Shown here piece by piece: positions 48,160 through 59,795 of a DNA stretch of 64,000 nucleotides; positions within the stretch are counted from its first letter, which is position 1; every line of letters begins with the position of its first letter. The stretch is from the NCBI GenBank assembly GCA_003024785.1, contig PUQB01000004.1, positions 248,001-312,000 on the forward strand, written 5' to 3'. Under the pieces are notes generated by a model. It saw nothing but the letters and a program-made list of their open reading frames with translations, made no database searches and was not told where the DNA came from. The DNA comes from Selaginella tamariscina. Its lineage: Eukaryota > Streptophyta > Lycopodiopsida > Selaginellales > Selaginellaceae. The translations under genes were made by a program, and so were the position numbers.

Positions 48160-49010
48160 TGGTAATTAAATGTTGTTACGGATTTAATATAAAATTAAAA
48201 TTAGAAAAATAATATGTATAAATATTAATTAAGAATAATAAAATAAATTTTCAATTACACTTATAATATATATAATTAGATTAAATTAAGAGTTGTTTAA
48301 GTTATTGTACAAAACTATGCTTTAATTAAAATAATAAAAGAAGAAATATCCTAAATTTATTTAAATATACACACACCTTAACGCTGGATATAAATTCATG
48401 CATTCGTCTCGGGCAAGAGATTTAAAGCCGTAGTAACTAGTGTATATACCACTTATGTACTGCGTACTGGTGATTTACGCATTTAAATATCAAATTAAGA
48501 TTTAGAAAAATAATAACTTATAATATCTAATTAAAATGATAAAATAAAAATTTAAATTATAATAATAATACATATAAATAATAAGACTAAATTAAGAAAT
48601 AATGAATAATTGCTTAAATGTTTGAACAAAAACTATGCTTGATTATGGTATGTACTGAACTGATTTTCCTTAGTGTGGGGCGATCCACGTACTACATTCA
48701 CTTATATTATAAACTTTGTAAAAGAGAGAGAGAGAGAATGAATGAATGAGTAATTGCTTTGAGTTTGCTGCCACGGCTCCCAAAGCAGCAAGAGCTTCTA
48801 TACACATGTAAGTTGTTGTATATACATGTACATGCATATACACACGAACACCTCCTACTCCAGCTTTGCTAACCAAGAAATCGGTAAGTACTTTACATCC
48901 ATTAGGAATTTCGAATAAAGATTAAGGGGGAAGAATATGCTGTTTTAGAGACTGAAGTACTGTTAACAGGTATGGAACATGCACATGCAGGAGTTGCATG
49001 CAGGCCTTGG
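48160..49010. other. AT-rich spacer between PPR gene 2 and the CxC peptide gene
   Basis: Mostly AT-rich. A phrase with ATTCATGCATTCGTCT near 48390-48410 repeats wording next to the PPR 2 start (about 48145-48160), hinting at a small local duplication. No gene was seen. Confidence 0.5.
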
Positions 49011-49015
49011 TGCGG

Positions 49016-49023
49016 TATAAATA
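49016..49023 (+). promoter_or_regulatory. TATA box of the CxC peptide gene
   Basis: TATAAATA lies 61 bp upstream of the start codon, which leaves a short leader. Its position and sequence fit a strong plant TATA box. Confidence 0.7.
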
Positions 49024-49076
49024 GGTGAATGTAGATTTACAATTAACCAACAGTAAACAACGGCTATTAAGTAAAG

Positions 49077-49427
49077 ATGGCATCCAGCAAGCTAATTAGT
49101 GCTTCACTCATGCTCATGTTCGCTATGGCCTTCTTCTTTGCTGCATCCAACGCAATGGGTTTTGAGAATGTCATAGGCGACCTGTTAATGGCCCAGGAGG
49201 GACAGCAGGAGATAGAACGTGGTGCTACTTGCAAATGTGCAGGCATGTGCGCGCGCGTGTGCGTGAGATAGCTATAAGGTTTCACACACACACAACGTGT
49301 GTTTTAAACAGGAAAGTACTGCCATGTACCGTTCAATGTGTGCCAGTGTGGAAGAGACAACAACGATTGCAGTGATTGCAAGTGTTATATAACTCAGCCA
49401 GCCTTAGGAGATGACCGTCGTCATTAA
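49077..49427 (+). CDS. Small secreted peptide with three CxC pairs (metallothionein-like)
   Basis: Two exons, 49077-49242 and 49312-49427, encode 93 residues. The N-terminus (MASSKLISASLMLMFAMAFF then FAASNA) is a clear signal peptide. The mature part has eight Cys in the pattern CxC-x4-C-x6-CxC-x6-C-x2-CxC (CKC, CQC and CKC pairs) and ends in DDRRH. Metallothioneins are rich in CxC, but a signal peptide is unusual for them, and the eight-Cys spacing does not match a defensin or LTP I know. The intron uses a GC donor (CAG/GCATGT), because only that junction gives a cysteine-rich continuation. A polyadenylation-like AATAAA follows near 49489. Function is unknown. Metal binding or an antimicrobial role would be inference. 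Confidence 0.7.
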
Positions 49428-49439
49428 GTGAGGTTTTAT

Positions 49440-49985
49440 GGTACTAATCAAGCTTTTAGCTATTGTTAATAAGATTTGCATTACTAACAATAAAGTCTCT
49501 TTGTAAGTTATTTGTAGAAATACCCAGATTTGTGATACCTTGTTCCATGATCCATCAATTTTAAATTCTAATAGTATATTTGTTTGCATTTTTATGAAGA
49601 GATATTACTATATTGTATAATAAATTAAATTAATATTTTTATTTAGATATAACTTGGATGAACATAATATGAAATCAATATTTTAATTTTTCTTTTAATA
49701 AATACCATGGAAAAGATCCCTATAATACATATTATATATTATCTTACTAAGTTGTTAAAACTATATAAAACAATAAAAACTTTGTTTACTAAAGATAAAG
49801 TTGAATATTAATATTAAACAAAGGATTCATGTTTTACAGTGTGAAAGAAACAAATCTCTTACAATAATACTTTAAAAATTAAATAGTAATAAAATAAATT
49901 TAATTAAAATCAATTATTGACTTTGTAATATTAATAAAGTCAAGAATTGACTATTATTCAAAGATTTAATGAATTTAGTACGATG
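49440..49985. other. AT-rich spacer; no gene seen
   Basis: 3' flank of the CxC peptide gene. AT-rich, with nothing recognised. Confidence 0.6.
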
Positions 49986-49989
49986 TAGT

Positions 49990-51390
49990 TCTAACTTGGT
50001 GGTTGACTACTTAGGTAAAGATTGTAAAATATGTAATTGAGTAATTGAGTAATTGGGTCATCATGATCAAAGGTCCTCTCAAAATACTAATTGGCTCTTT
50101 GACAAATCTTGTCTCCTACTACCTGTCTGCCTGCCTACCCTGCTGGATGATCTCTCCTTCCCTCCTCCCACACTAATAAAGCAACTGTTCTTCCCTTGGC
50201 ATGCTACGCGGGTGGGAAAGCCCTAGGGCGGGATACCCCCCCTATTCCCCCCAAAACGACGATATCGCTATGCATCAGTTTTAGCTAGCTTCTTGTTGGT
50301 GGGCCCAGCAGCGCTCTAGTGCTGCACAAAGGAAGAATCAATAATCAATATTCGGGGTTCTTCTTCTTCTTCTTCTTTGACATTTAGTATCGGATGGGTC
50401 CTATATTCTGGGATCACCTCTGGCTCTCGATCACATACCGATTTTGAGATCGCCTCTGGCTTGATTGACATGTAAAAAAGGTGGAGAGTGTCATAGTTTT
50501 AACCTGGTGGGTTGACTACTTAGGTAAAGATTTTGGGATCGTCTCTAGTCCTCGATCACATGCCTTAGTGACGCACTTGTTCTTGCCTAACTGATTTTGG
50601 GATTGCCTATGGCCTGAATGACATGAAAAAAGGGTGGAGAGTGTCATAGTTTTAAATTGGTGGGTTGACTACTTGAGTAAAGATTTTAAGATCGCCTTTG
50701 GTCCGATTGACATGCACTTTCTCAAATGGGTGGTGAATATTATAGTCCTAACCTGGTGAGTTGATTATTTAGGTAAAGATTCTAAGATTGCCTCTCGGCT
50801 TAATTGACATGTAATGTGAGTACAACCAAGCGGTCATACAATGTGGAAATCGCTTCTAAGTTGTGTGCAAGTCAAGCGTGAGTAGAGCTAATTGACATTC
50901 ACTTTTTCAAATGGATGGAGAGTGTCATAGTCCTAACCTGATGAGTTGAGTATTTAAGTAAAGTTTTTGGGATCACCTTTGAACTACGTGCGAGTCAAGC
51001 ATGAGTAGAGCCAAGCGTGAGTAGAAATGCCTCCACGCCCTTCCTCTTAAAAGGTGGAGCTAAGTAGAAACGCCTTTAACTACACCTTTTAAAGGAAGGT
51101 ATAGTATCAATCCTTGAGTCTGTGGATGAGGGCATTCACTTTGGAGGAATGCATAATAACAATCCTTGAGTCTGTGAATGAGGGCATCCACTTTGAAGGA
51201 AGGTATAGTAGCAATTCTTAAGTCTGTGAATGAGGACATTCATTTTCTCAAATAGGTAGAGAATACCATAATTTTAACCTAGTGGGTTGACTACTTAAGT
51301 AAAGATTATGGATATGTAAAATATATAGGCAAAAAGTAACTAAGTCATTATAATTAAGGGCCCTCTAGTAAACACTAGTCTAGTTAGCAT
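49990..51390. repeat. Degenerate repeat block (about 1.4 kb)
   Basis: The phrase TGGTGGGTTGACTACTTAGG followed by TAAAGATT recurs with changes near 50000, 50505, 50660, 50755, 50940 and 51285. Linking phrases GGGATCGCCTCTGG, GATTGACATG and GGTGGAGAGTGTCATAG are also repeated. The outer copies are followed by similar text (AAAATAT then AATTG or AAGTAACT, then GG(T/C)CCTCT). A GC-richer insert at 50110-50370 with GGGATACC and GGTGGGCCCAGCAG interrupts it. There is no coding frame. It could be a decayed element with terminal repeats, but I found no primer site or ORF. Confidence 0.6.
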
Positions 51391-51399
51391 AAGGGGAAA

Positions 51400-52040
51400 G
51401 GGAAAGGGAATGGTTATATGACACTATATAATAGAAAACATAAAAGAATAATATTTAATCTTGACTTCAGAATGTCGTGTGGTGAATATACAATAAGTTT
51501 AAGATTGATCCAAAAGCAATTATTTACAATTAATCATTAATAAATTATAAAATGCTTTTTCAATTAAATAAATCTATTATACATTATTATATGGCACATA
51601 CAGTAAGACACTATGAAAAATGATGTAACTATATACATTTTATAAGACACTACCGTTTAGTTTATAATATATTAATCAACTTATTAAATTGCATTGATTT
51701 TGTTTGATGAGAAACATGCCATACATAATATAAATCTTATATTATTTAAAATGATTTAATCTAAATTAAATTCAAAAATGGTTAAGATAAAGAATAATAT
51801 AATAATAATATTAAGCCAAAATAATATACTTCAAATTTTAAGAAATGGATATAGATTAATTAACTGAGATAAATTAACAACAATAATTCTAGTTTCATAA
51901 AGACTTTTCTAATATGAGATTTTTGATATGTCATTTTTGGTTAAGGCCTTTTACACACGCGATGTGTATATGCGTTCTGGAGTGTGTGTATCTCGAGTGT
52001 TTAATATACTAAATATTGAAAAACTTACATTATCCAAAAG
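51400..52040. other. AT-rich spacer; no gene seen
   Basis: 3' flank of the phosphoglucomutase-like gene. AT-rich, with nothing recognised. Confidence 0.6.
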
Positions 52041-52350
52041 ATAGTCTCATTTCTGTAAGAACTTCTGTAAACTCGCAATGTCCAGGGCTTTGAAATCCTT
52101 AACCGTCTCCATTAAATAAGATGCCAGCTTTTGAGTTGCTTCAGGTGTGGGTGCCTGTCCAAATACTCGTAATATTAACTCTAATTAACTTACTCATCAT
52201 AATTATTATTATATCATAGAAGTTACTCGATTAATATAAGGTCTACATACCTCAATGTTCAATGGCAACACAGGGTCGTGCAAAGACAATCTAAGCAGGA
52301 ACCATCCTCCATATCCTGAAACTCTCACCTACAGAGTAAACACCATTTAT

Positions 52351-52353
<3 letters not shown>

Positions 52354-52401
<48 letters not shown>
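52354..52401. repeat. Compound (GT)n(GA)n microsatellite in the mutase intron
   Basis: About 13 GT and 11 GA units fill most of the intron between 52328 and 52406, starting next to the minus-strand donor. Confidence 0.95.
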
Positions 52402-53093
52402 CTACCCTCGTAATTTTTCTCAGCTTTCTTTAAATCGGGATTTGAAGAAAGTGAGCTCTCCAAATGGCGAAGAACTTCCTCCCCATACTCACGGAATGTC
52501 CTAAAAAGCCACAAACAAAATATAGGCATGCATGTGCTTACACAGTACTGGGCTTGCACACACACACGCACCACGCACACGCACACAAACCTTGAACCAG
52601 TGTCTTGGTGGTTCTCATTGATTTTTAAACGTAATTCAGCAGCACACTCTGCTTCTTCAAGGCCCTTAATCAAGTTTGTTAGTACTGAGCTACCTTCACC
52701 TTCCCCAGCTGCCTTTCCAGCAGCAAGCTTGATTAGTAACTTAACCTGAACATCAAGTGGCTAATTAATATTGCGTTATCAGTGCAGAGTTAAACTAAAC
52801 GTTTAGAGAGATTACCATAAGATATGCGCCATCATCGAGCCAACGGTTTTCTTTCAAGGCTCCATGTCCACTTGTCTCAATAGCCAAATGGGACTCCTCG
52901 CCTACTGCATTCTAGTAAATAAATCAATTAATCACCCAATGCATAATTATAATTCAAGAAGTAATATATTATACATTTATATTGGATATATATGCTTACC
53001 AATCTTATTCCTTCGTCAATCACGTTCTTGTATCCTCTCTTAAAACGATGATGTTTTCCACCTGTAAGTTATTAGTAATACAAAATTTTATTT

Positions 53094-53110
53094 TCTCTCT
53101 CTCTCTCTTC

Positions 53111-53143
<33 letters not shown>

Positions 53144-53183
53144 ATATATATATATATATATTGTGTGTGTGTGTGTGTGTGTA
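53094..53183. repeat. Compound (CT)n(TA)n(GT)n microsatellite at the mutase breakpoint
   Basis: Occupies the place where the missing internal exon of the mutase gene should be. Confidence 0.95.
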
Positions 53184-53409
53184 AGTATAACACATGCCGT
53201 CAGGTTCTAGGAATTGGCTCCCTGTTGTCTCGGCTCCCAGTGGTTGCAACACTTTCTCCTAAAAGAAAATATTACAACATACATAACACAGGCTTGTGTA
53301 ACTACAAACGTTTACATACACACGTATATACTCACCGGAAAGAAGCCACCAGCACCATTTCCTGCGTCCACAACTATGTGAAATCCTTCCAATGGCCGCT
53401 CTGCAAGAA

Positions 53410-53484
53410 ACAACCCAATAAGTTATCTATGACTTGTTTACATGTACACACGTACTTATAGTACATACGTATATACACCAGATA

Positions 53485-53515
<31 letters not shown>

Positions 53516-56500
53516 ATACATACATACGTATGCACACACACACACACACATACACATTCAGATTAACCTATTTGCATAGATGTATATATGAGAGAGCCAG
53601 CAGACTGGACGGTCTTACTACATGAAAGGGATGAATAATATTAGGAACATGTAGAACTGCATATATATATATATATATTAATCACATACAATAACAACAC
53701 ATGCCTATATACTAATTAGTGATCGCATATAATGAAAGAATAAGGGAAATTTGGAATACTTGACAAGGAAATTTTTTTGCTTAAACAAAGTGTAAAGTAC
53801 AATATCGATCAGAATGTAACTCCGTCTTAGGAAGGATTTAATTTAGATATGTTCTATTATATGTTAATCTAAAATTTTTATTACTCTCTGCAAATGTTTA
53901 TTATATTAACAAAATTAACTTAATAAAATTAGTTAAGGGAATGTGTAACTTAACATTTATTTATTAATTAAATATGATACTAATTGATTTTCTTTGTAAT
54001 TAATAAAAATATTAAATATGAATTAAAAGCTTTTTAAAATCATTTAATAAATTTTGTAACAGAATACTAGACATGACATTCAGTGTGTCAATTGAACAAG
54101 CTACTGGCATGGACCTAATTTGTGCAAATAAATAATATATATAAAATAAGTACTTCATATATTTAAAGTGAATGTTCATTTTACACATGTATACACACAC
54201 ACTTGTATATATATACACACACATATATGTGCCCACACACAAACACTACTAAAGACATGCATATTCACACACACACACACACACATAATAAAAACTTACA
54301 ATGGTAACATGCCACTTTTCTAAATAACCTTATTCAAACTAATGAGTGGTTTGTGACAACAAAAACATTTTAAATTGGGCTTCTAATTATATATGTAATA
54401 TAGTCTATTAAAGTATAATAATTATGTTGTTATATGAATCATGCTACAACAACTATTGAATAAATGCATGTGTAATTGTCTTTAAGCTCCATCCATGTTT
54501 ACATAAGCTTGTAACAAATGGTGCAATAATTAATGGTTTGACTTTTATATTTTTAAAAATCCTCTTTCATGCCAATGGAAATTTTAGGGCAAGTTTGATA
54601 TATATGTCATACATGATATGTTTAAGTGCTCTAGAACTATATGAATAGTTGTTATGTATCTTTTCTTTTACAATAGCCTTTCATATTAAACACATTTACT
54701 TTGCTTCTTTTTAAACTGATCTACTTTCATTACATTAGGTCGAACAATTGTTGATCATTATATATATTTTAGATAAATTAACATTAAATTAACAACATCA
54801 AGCTTGAGTGGCTTCAAATTATGATTTTAAAAAGAAAACAGAAAGTAAAACTAGATTGGTTATAATGCATAATTTTTTAAATTAAAATTATTAGCTCAAG
54901 TGGCTGTAATACATAATTTTTTTAAACAAAATTATTAAGTGGTATTATTTTCAAAAACAAAAAAAAATTCAAATTTAAAATTATAGGTTACGATCACTTT
55001 AGCTAGAGCTTTATTTTTAATTTTAACTAAAATTTAAAAAAACAAAAAACTATCTCAACTCAGTGGTTCTAATATAAAAAAATTTAAAAACCATAAATAA
55101 ATAAGACCATTCTTAGTCTTATTTCATATGTTAAAAAATGAATTTGAATTTTTAACAATAAAAATTAAAATTATAATTTTAAATTTTAAATTTTTTTAAA
55201 AATCAACCACTTGAGCTCAAGCAAATCAAAACTAAGATTATTTAAATTTAAATGATATTAAACCACATAACTTTAATAAATTATAATTAAGACCACTTCG
55301 AGTTGGCTCATAGTAAAATTTATGGATTAAGTCATAAAGTAAAACTTTAAAACTCAAAAATAATAACTCTTTAGTCATTAATTTTTAAAAAGTGAAAATA
55401 TGACTTTTAATATTTAAAAAATAAGAACCACAATCCTAATTTACAGTTTTGAATGACAAAAAATATTTTTAAAATGAAATAAAATGTTTATCATTCAAAA
55501 TAGGAACATAATATTAATTTATAATTTTTTAAATGATAAAAACATTTATTTTCTAGAAACTAGAAATTTTGGATTTAAGATTTTAAAGCCATAATTTAAA
55601 CTCTCAAGATATTGACTTAAAATAAAATAATTTTTAATGGCTCAAAATAATGGTTTATCAAAATGAATATAGATCATTATTTTAAAACTATAGGATTTTA
55701 ACATAGGATTTTAAAAATCATAATTAAAGGACTACTTTAGTTGAAGTAAATTCAAATTATGAGTTTTTAAAACTGTGATTATAATCACTTAAGCTTTAAG
55801 GCTTTTCAAAATTAAAATAAATAATTTTTAAAAAACAAACATAAATTATAACCATTCCAATGCTCACAATTAAAAAGAAATAAATTATAAAAATTAAAAT
55901 GTGAACTAAAATAAGGACCATTTCATGGTTCTTAAAAATTAAAATTAAATAAGAATTTTAAATAAAAAATATGGATTAGAATCACTTTAGTAATCTTAGT
56001 TTCGACTTTAAAAATTATGATTTATGCCCATAACCACTTGAGCTAATCTTATTGTTAATTTTTAATTTTTAAGAATTGAAACGAAAATTACTTAATTTTT
56101 AATTTTGAAAACCATTGTTTTCCATAAATTAAATTAGTTAACTATACAATAATATTTTAAGAACTTATAATAAACCACCCTTAGTCATGTGCAATAGTTT
56201 TAAAAAAATTAAAAAATAATATTTTTAAAAATAAAATAAGTCCACTTGGTGGTTCTAATACAAAAAATTAGAAAAATGGTCTTATAAATCACATTTTTTA
56301 AGACAAAAATAAAATTGTGACACCCAATCATATTCTAAATAAAAAGGAAATAAAATGAATAATTCTATTGATTGATGGAAATGAAAAAACTTTTAAAAGT
56401 AATAATTCAATACCTATTTAACATTTATGTTTTTATCCATGAAATACTTTTTAGTTCTAATTAAACACTAAGACCAAATAATATAAGATATATATCAAAC

Positions 56501-57000
56501 TTAATAGTAATTGTTTGAAGTATTAACCACATATGTTTTATGAAGCATTATCTTGATTATATCAATGTGGAGATTATGAAGAAATTAATAATGGTAACCA
56601 TATTTTTAAGTTATCAAGCATTATCTTAATTATATCAATGTGGAAATTATGAAATAATTAGTAATGGTGATCACATTTTCAAGTTATCAAGCATTATTTT
56701 AATTATATCGATGTGAAGACTACGAAGGAATTATTAATAAAATACTATAGTGATCACATTTTCAAATTTTTATTAATTACATTACTAACATATTCCATAT
56801 TAGCAAAAGCATGTTTTAACCTAGGCTTAACTATTTAATAACCCTTAATTAAATTGTTATTCTTATCTTATTAAGTTTAAGATAACTGTTGAGGTTACCA
56901 TATTCAACATTCAACATTACGATTTAGTAAATGGTAGACTGGATATTAAGGGTATATTTTATGTTCAGTAGAAGTACTTTTTAGGCTCTTACATCTCATT
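53410..57000. other. Very AT-rich gene-free region
   Basis: It begins with more microsatellites (53490-53560 (CT)n, (CA)n). About 3 kb of extremely AT-rich DNA follows, in which phrases like ACTTGAG(C/T), AAAATTATAA and TTTTTAAAA recur. No gene was recognised. The missing 5' exons of the mutase were looked for on the minus strand and not found. Confidence 0.6.
56543..56765. repeat. Three tandem copies of a 73-bp unit
   Basis: AAGCATTAT(C/T)TT(G/A)ATTATAT starts near 56543, 56616 and 56689. Each copy carries TCAATGTGG or TCGATGTGA and a TGATCACATTTTCAA-type end. Confidence 0.85.
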
Positions 57001-57660
57001 CACACACACAACACTACAGTGAGTACGGGTGGCAAGAGAAGTAAGCCCTACACGCGTATATTCATGGGAATCATCTCACCCAAGGGGAAGGACTTTCCCT
57101 GCTCAAGAGATAAAGGGGAGAATCCTGGTCCGGCCAAAGACTAAAGAGGCCCCAAACCTCCCAAATGGGTTCCGTTATATGGCAAGAGGGACTCTCTCCA
57201 CGTGGTTGCATCTCCCTACTAGTCTATTATGCGATACATGTCCTCATTCCCATGCGTTCCATATCCAGCACATGTATCCTCCATGAGAACCTTATCCGCC
57301 ACGTTCTTAAGTTACTTCTAGTTTGTGTCAATAGTCTTATGTTTTACGTGCCTTCTAAGGTGCTAGCCTGTACCATACCTCCAAATATGTTGAGTATAGA
57401 GGATCCTCCGCTCCTCCGGAACCCTCACACCTGGCAACCTCCACTGCCTTTGGTGGGCGAACAACCAACCGCCAACCATTAACTTTGTGAATTGTGGTCC
57501 AGTTCCAGCTAGTGTTGAGTCCATGCTTATTTTTCAGTGGACCATGGTTTGCTTCACTTTCCCATTCTTGTTCCTTAGTGAAAATGATAGGTTGATCACT
57601 TTCCCATTCTCCATACTTCAATTTTCACTTTCAATTACGTAAGGAGGCTCTTTGAATAGT
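57000..57660. other. Less AT-rich island of unknown nature
   Basis: About 0.65 kb of near-balanced base composition in AT-rich surroundings. Both strands have frames of 85-105 codons, none recognised. It may be a transposon or gene remnant. No terminal repeats or conserved domain were seen. Confidence 0.35.
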
Positions 57661-58004
57661 CAAGTCTATACTTTTGTCACATAGGAATACTTTCCATTCT
57701 GTAGGAACTCCAGTCCAAAAGTGTGTTCTTCCTTGTTGAAAAAAATCCCAAATACAAGGATTCTAAGTATATATTAATATGAATGTCAGTGGTGTATGTA
57801 TATTCTAATGGCATTGACACATTTGACTTTCTGAACTGTGCGCGTGAGTTGCTAGATCTGTTTGAGACAACCGTTATATGTATCGCCGTCATAACAGCTT
57901 TGAATGGTCTCTCTCTCTCTCTCTCAGACACACGCGCACACACCACACACAACACAACACAGACGTACATGAACATACACACGCATGCACTCACTATGTA
58001 ATAG

Positions 58005-58113
58005 ACGATCACAACATCACCCGTAGATATAGTTTACATGAATAAACGATCACAACATCACCCGTGGATATAGTTTACATGTATAATAAACGATCACAAC
58101 ATCACCGGTAGAG

Positions 58114-58114
<1 letters not shown>
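58005..58114. repeat. Tandem array, unit 41-44 bp, 2.6 copies
   Basis: ACGATCACAACATCACC starts at 58005, 58046 and 58090, with GTAGATATAGTTTACATG between. It is followed directly by the (CT)n(GT)n microsatellite. Confidence 0.92.
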
Positions 58115-58115
<1 letters not shown>

Positions 58116-58159
<44 letters not shown>

Positions 58160-58174
58160 TGTGTGTGTGTGTGT
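58116..58174. repeat. Compound (CT)n(GT)n microsatellite
   Basis: Roughly 20 CT units then nine GT units in a gene-free region. Confidence 0.95.
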
Positions 58175-58179
58175 TTATA

Positions 58180-59790
58180 ATACTATATTGTAATGTAAGC
58201 AGATAAGATCCGAGTCAGGACAACTAGCCAACGTTTCCAATAACTGCTCAACACCTCTGTAGTTCTGTCACATACATTCACGTGTATTGTTTGAACTCCA
58301 GAGTACTTTCCATTCACGTGAATGTGTGTTGTTCCTTGTTGAAAAAAATCAAAAATTAAGTAATTTCTGTTTGTTTCACTATGAATAATAATATAATATT
58401 ATTATTAATTAAACAAATTAAATTATTATATTGGTATATTCTTATCTTATATATTTATTATTTCTTAAACATATTCTATACACATATAATATATTTAGAG
58501 CATAAGCATATAAAGTTTTAAACAGTGGAACATAACATAATTTTATTTTAATACACACATTTACATATGTTTAAATTTTATATATATGTAGTAAAACACA
58601 TGCATATATATTCATATTAGAAATTTATATGGTGGAACATTTGCTCTCACTAAGATCATGTGAATATATAATTAAAATAAACACGTGCACACGTCTTAAA
58701 CATTGAATGATTACTATTTATTAAAAAATTAAGGTTAAAATAAAATCTAAATCACTTAATTAAAATATCTTTAAAATATATTCCATCATCAATTTAGTAT
58801 ATTATTACATTTTAATTAATTTTATGAGTACTTTCTTAAATAAAATCTAAATCATTTAATTGAATATATTTTATACTCCATCATTAATTCTTTATTTATT
58901 TTCAATTATTTGGATGTATGCAATTTTTAAGCCCTCTTAACATATTTCTTAAAAGCTGAAACATACCCTTCTTTTCTAAAATTTAGGTTTCCCACTGGTA
59001 ATTTTATAAATTTTTTATACTAGATGTGAGGATAAAGATTGAAACAAACATTAAATATACATTAAATAATTTAATAACAAATGTAAAAGCGTTAATAAAT
59101 AAGAATTTTAAAAACCTGAAAAAATGAATCAGCCTAAGTAAAGGTAAAATAAGTAGATGAGATAATCACTAGATTAATAATTTGTAAATGGTAAAAACTA
59201 TTGTGTAAGTTTTATTTACTCATTTCAATCATTTTAACAAAAACTATGGAGTTTGGTGGGGCAAATAAAAGCTACACCCCCAATTTTTGATGCACCTTAC
59301 TTGGCTTGGTTATCATAATTATTAAGTTTGATTATGAACAGTAATTATGTTATAAAATAATGATTATATTTGAGTTTTTAACTAAATACATGGTAGAGAA
59401 AAGAATTTAAGGAATAATTTTACTATATTAGTTCACTTTTAATTTTTTAATAATTTTGTTAAATAAAATTTTAATATTTATTAATAAATATAAATTTTTA
59501 TACAATATACGATTGAAATAAAAATAAATAATAAATAGTAAATCTTAGTAACTGTTTATGGGTGTAACTTTTATTAACCCATTAGTATCAAAAAATTGAC
59601 ATACATTATTGAATGTCTAGTCTAAAAATGTTCTAATTATGAAAATACAGAAAATACAAAAAACCACTAAATTATAATCAGTATTTAATTCAATCAATAC
59701 GAACCGTCGGATCCTTTTGGGAACCAACGGTAATGACTTGTCATATAATATTCTAAATACCAACCACCCATCTTGCAAATGCATTTGTTG
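58180..59790. other. AT-rich gene-free region upstream of the LRR gene
   Basis: AT-rich with no recognised gene, RNA or element. A promoter for the LRR gene would lie at its right end but no box stands out. Confidence 0.6.
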
Positions 59791-59795
59791 TTAAC

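Larger units (their letters stand above)
52047..53400 (-). pseudogene. Phosphoglucomutase/phosphomannomutase-like gene, 5'-truncated with an internal exon missing
   Basis: The alpha-D-phosphohexomutase family interconverts sugar 1- and 6-phosphates. Exons: 53336-53400, 53198-53258, 53000-53061, 52816-52911, 52591-52745, 52406-52500, 52251-52328 and 52047-52154, about 240 of the roughly 600 residues expected. Visible parts are GFHIVVDAGNGAGGFFPEK, PLGAETTGSQFLEPDG, KHHRFKRGYKNVIDE, ETSGHGALKENRWLDDGAYL and the C-terminal VRVSGYGGWFLLRLSLHDPV. The N-terminal third with the catalytic phosphoserine is not upstream. The metal-binding DxDxDR segment that should lie between EPDG and KHHRFK is absent. 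In its place is a 90-bp microsatellite (53094-53183). The frame is also off by one at the NYEG/VRVSG junction. It is either a damaged copy or a gene whose middle was lost in assembly at the microsatellite. Confidence 0.75.

Noticed and set aside
57783-58012. Small frames around (CT)n/(CA)n near 57900
   Set aside because: Low-complexity translation of dinucleotide repeats with no family resemblance.
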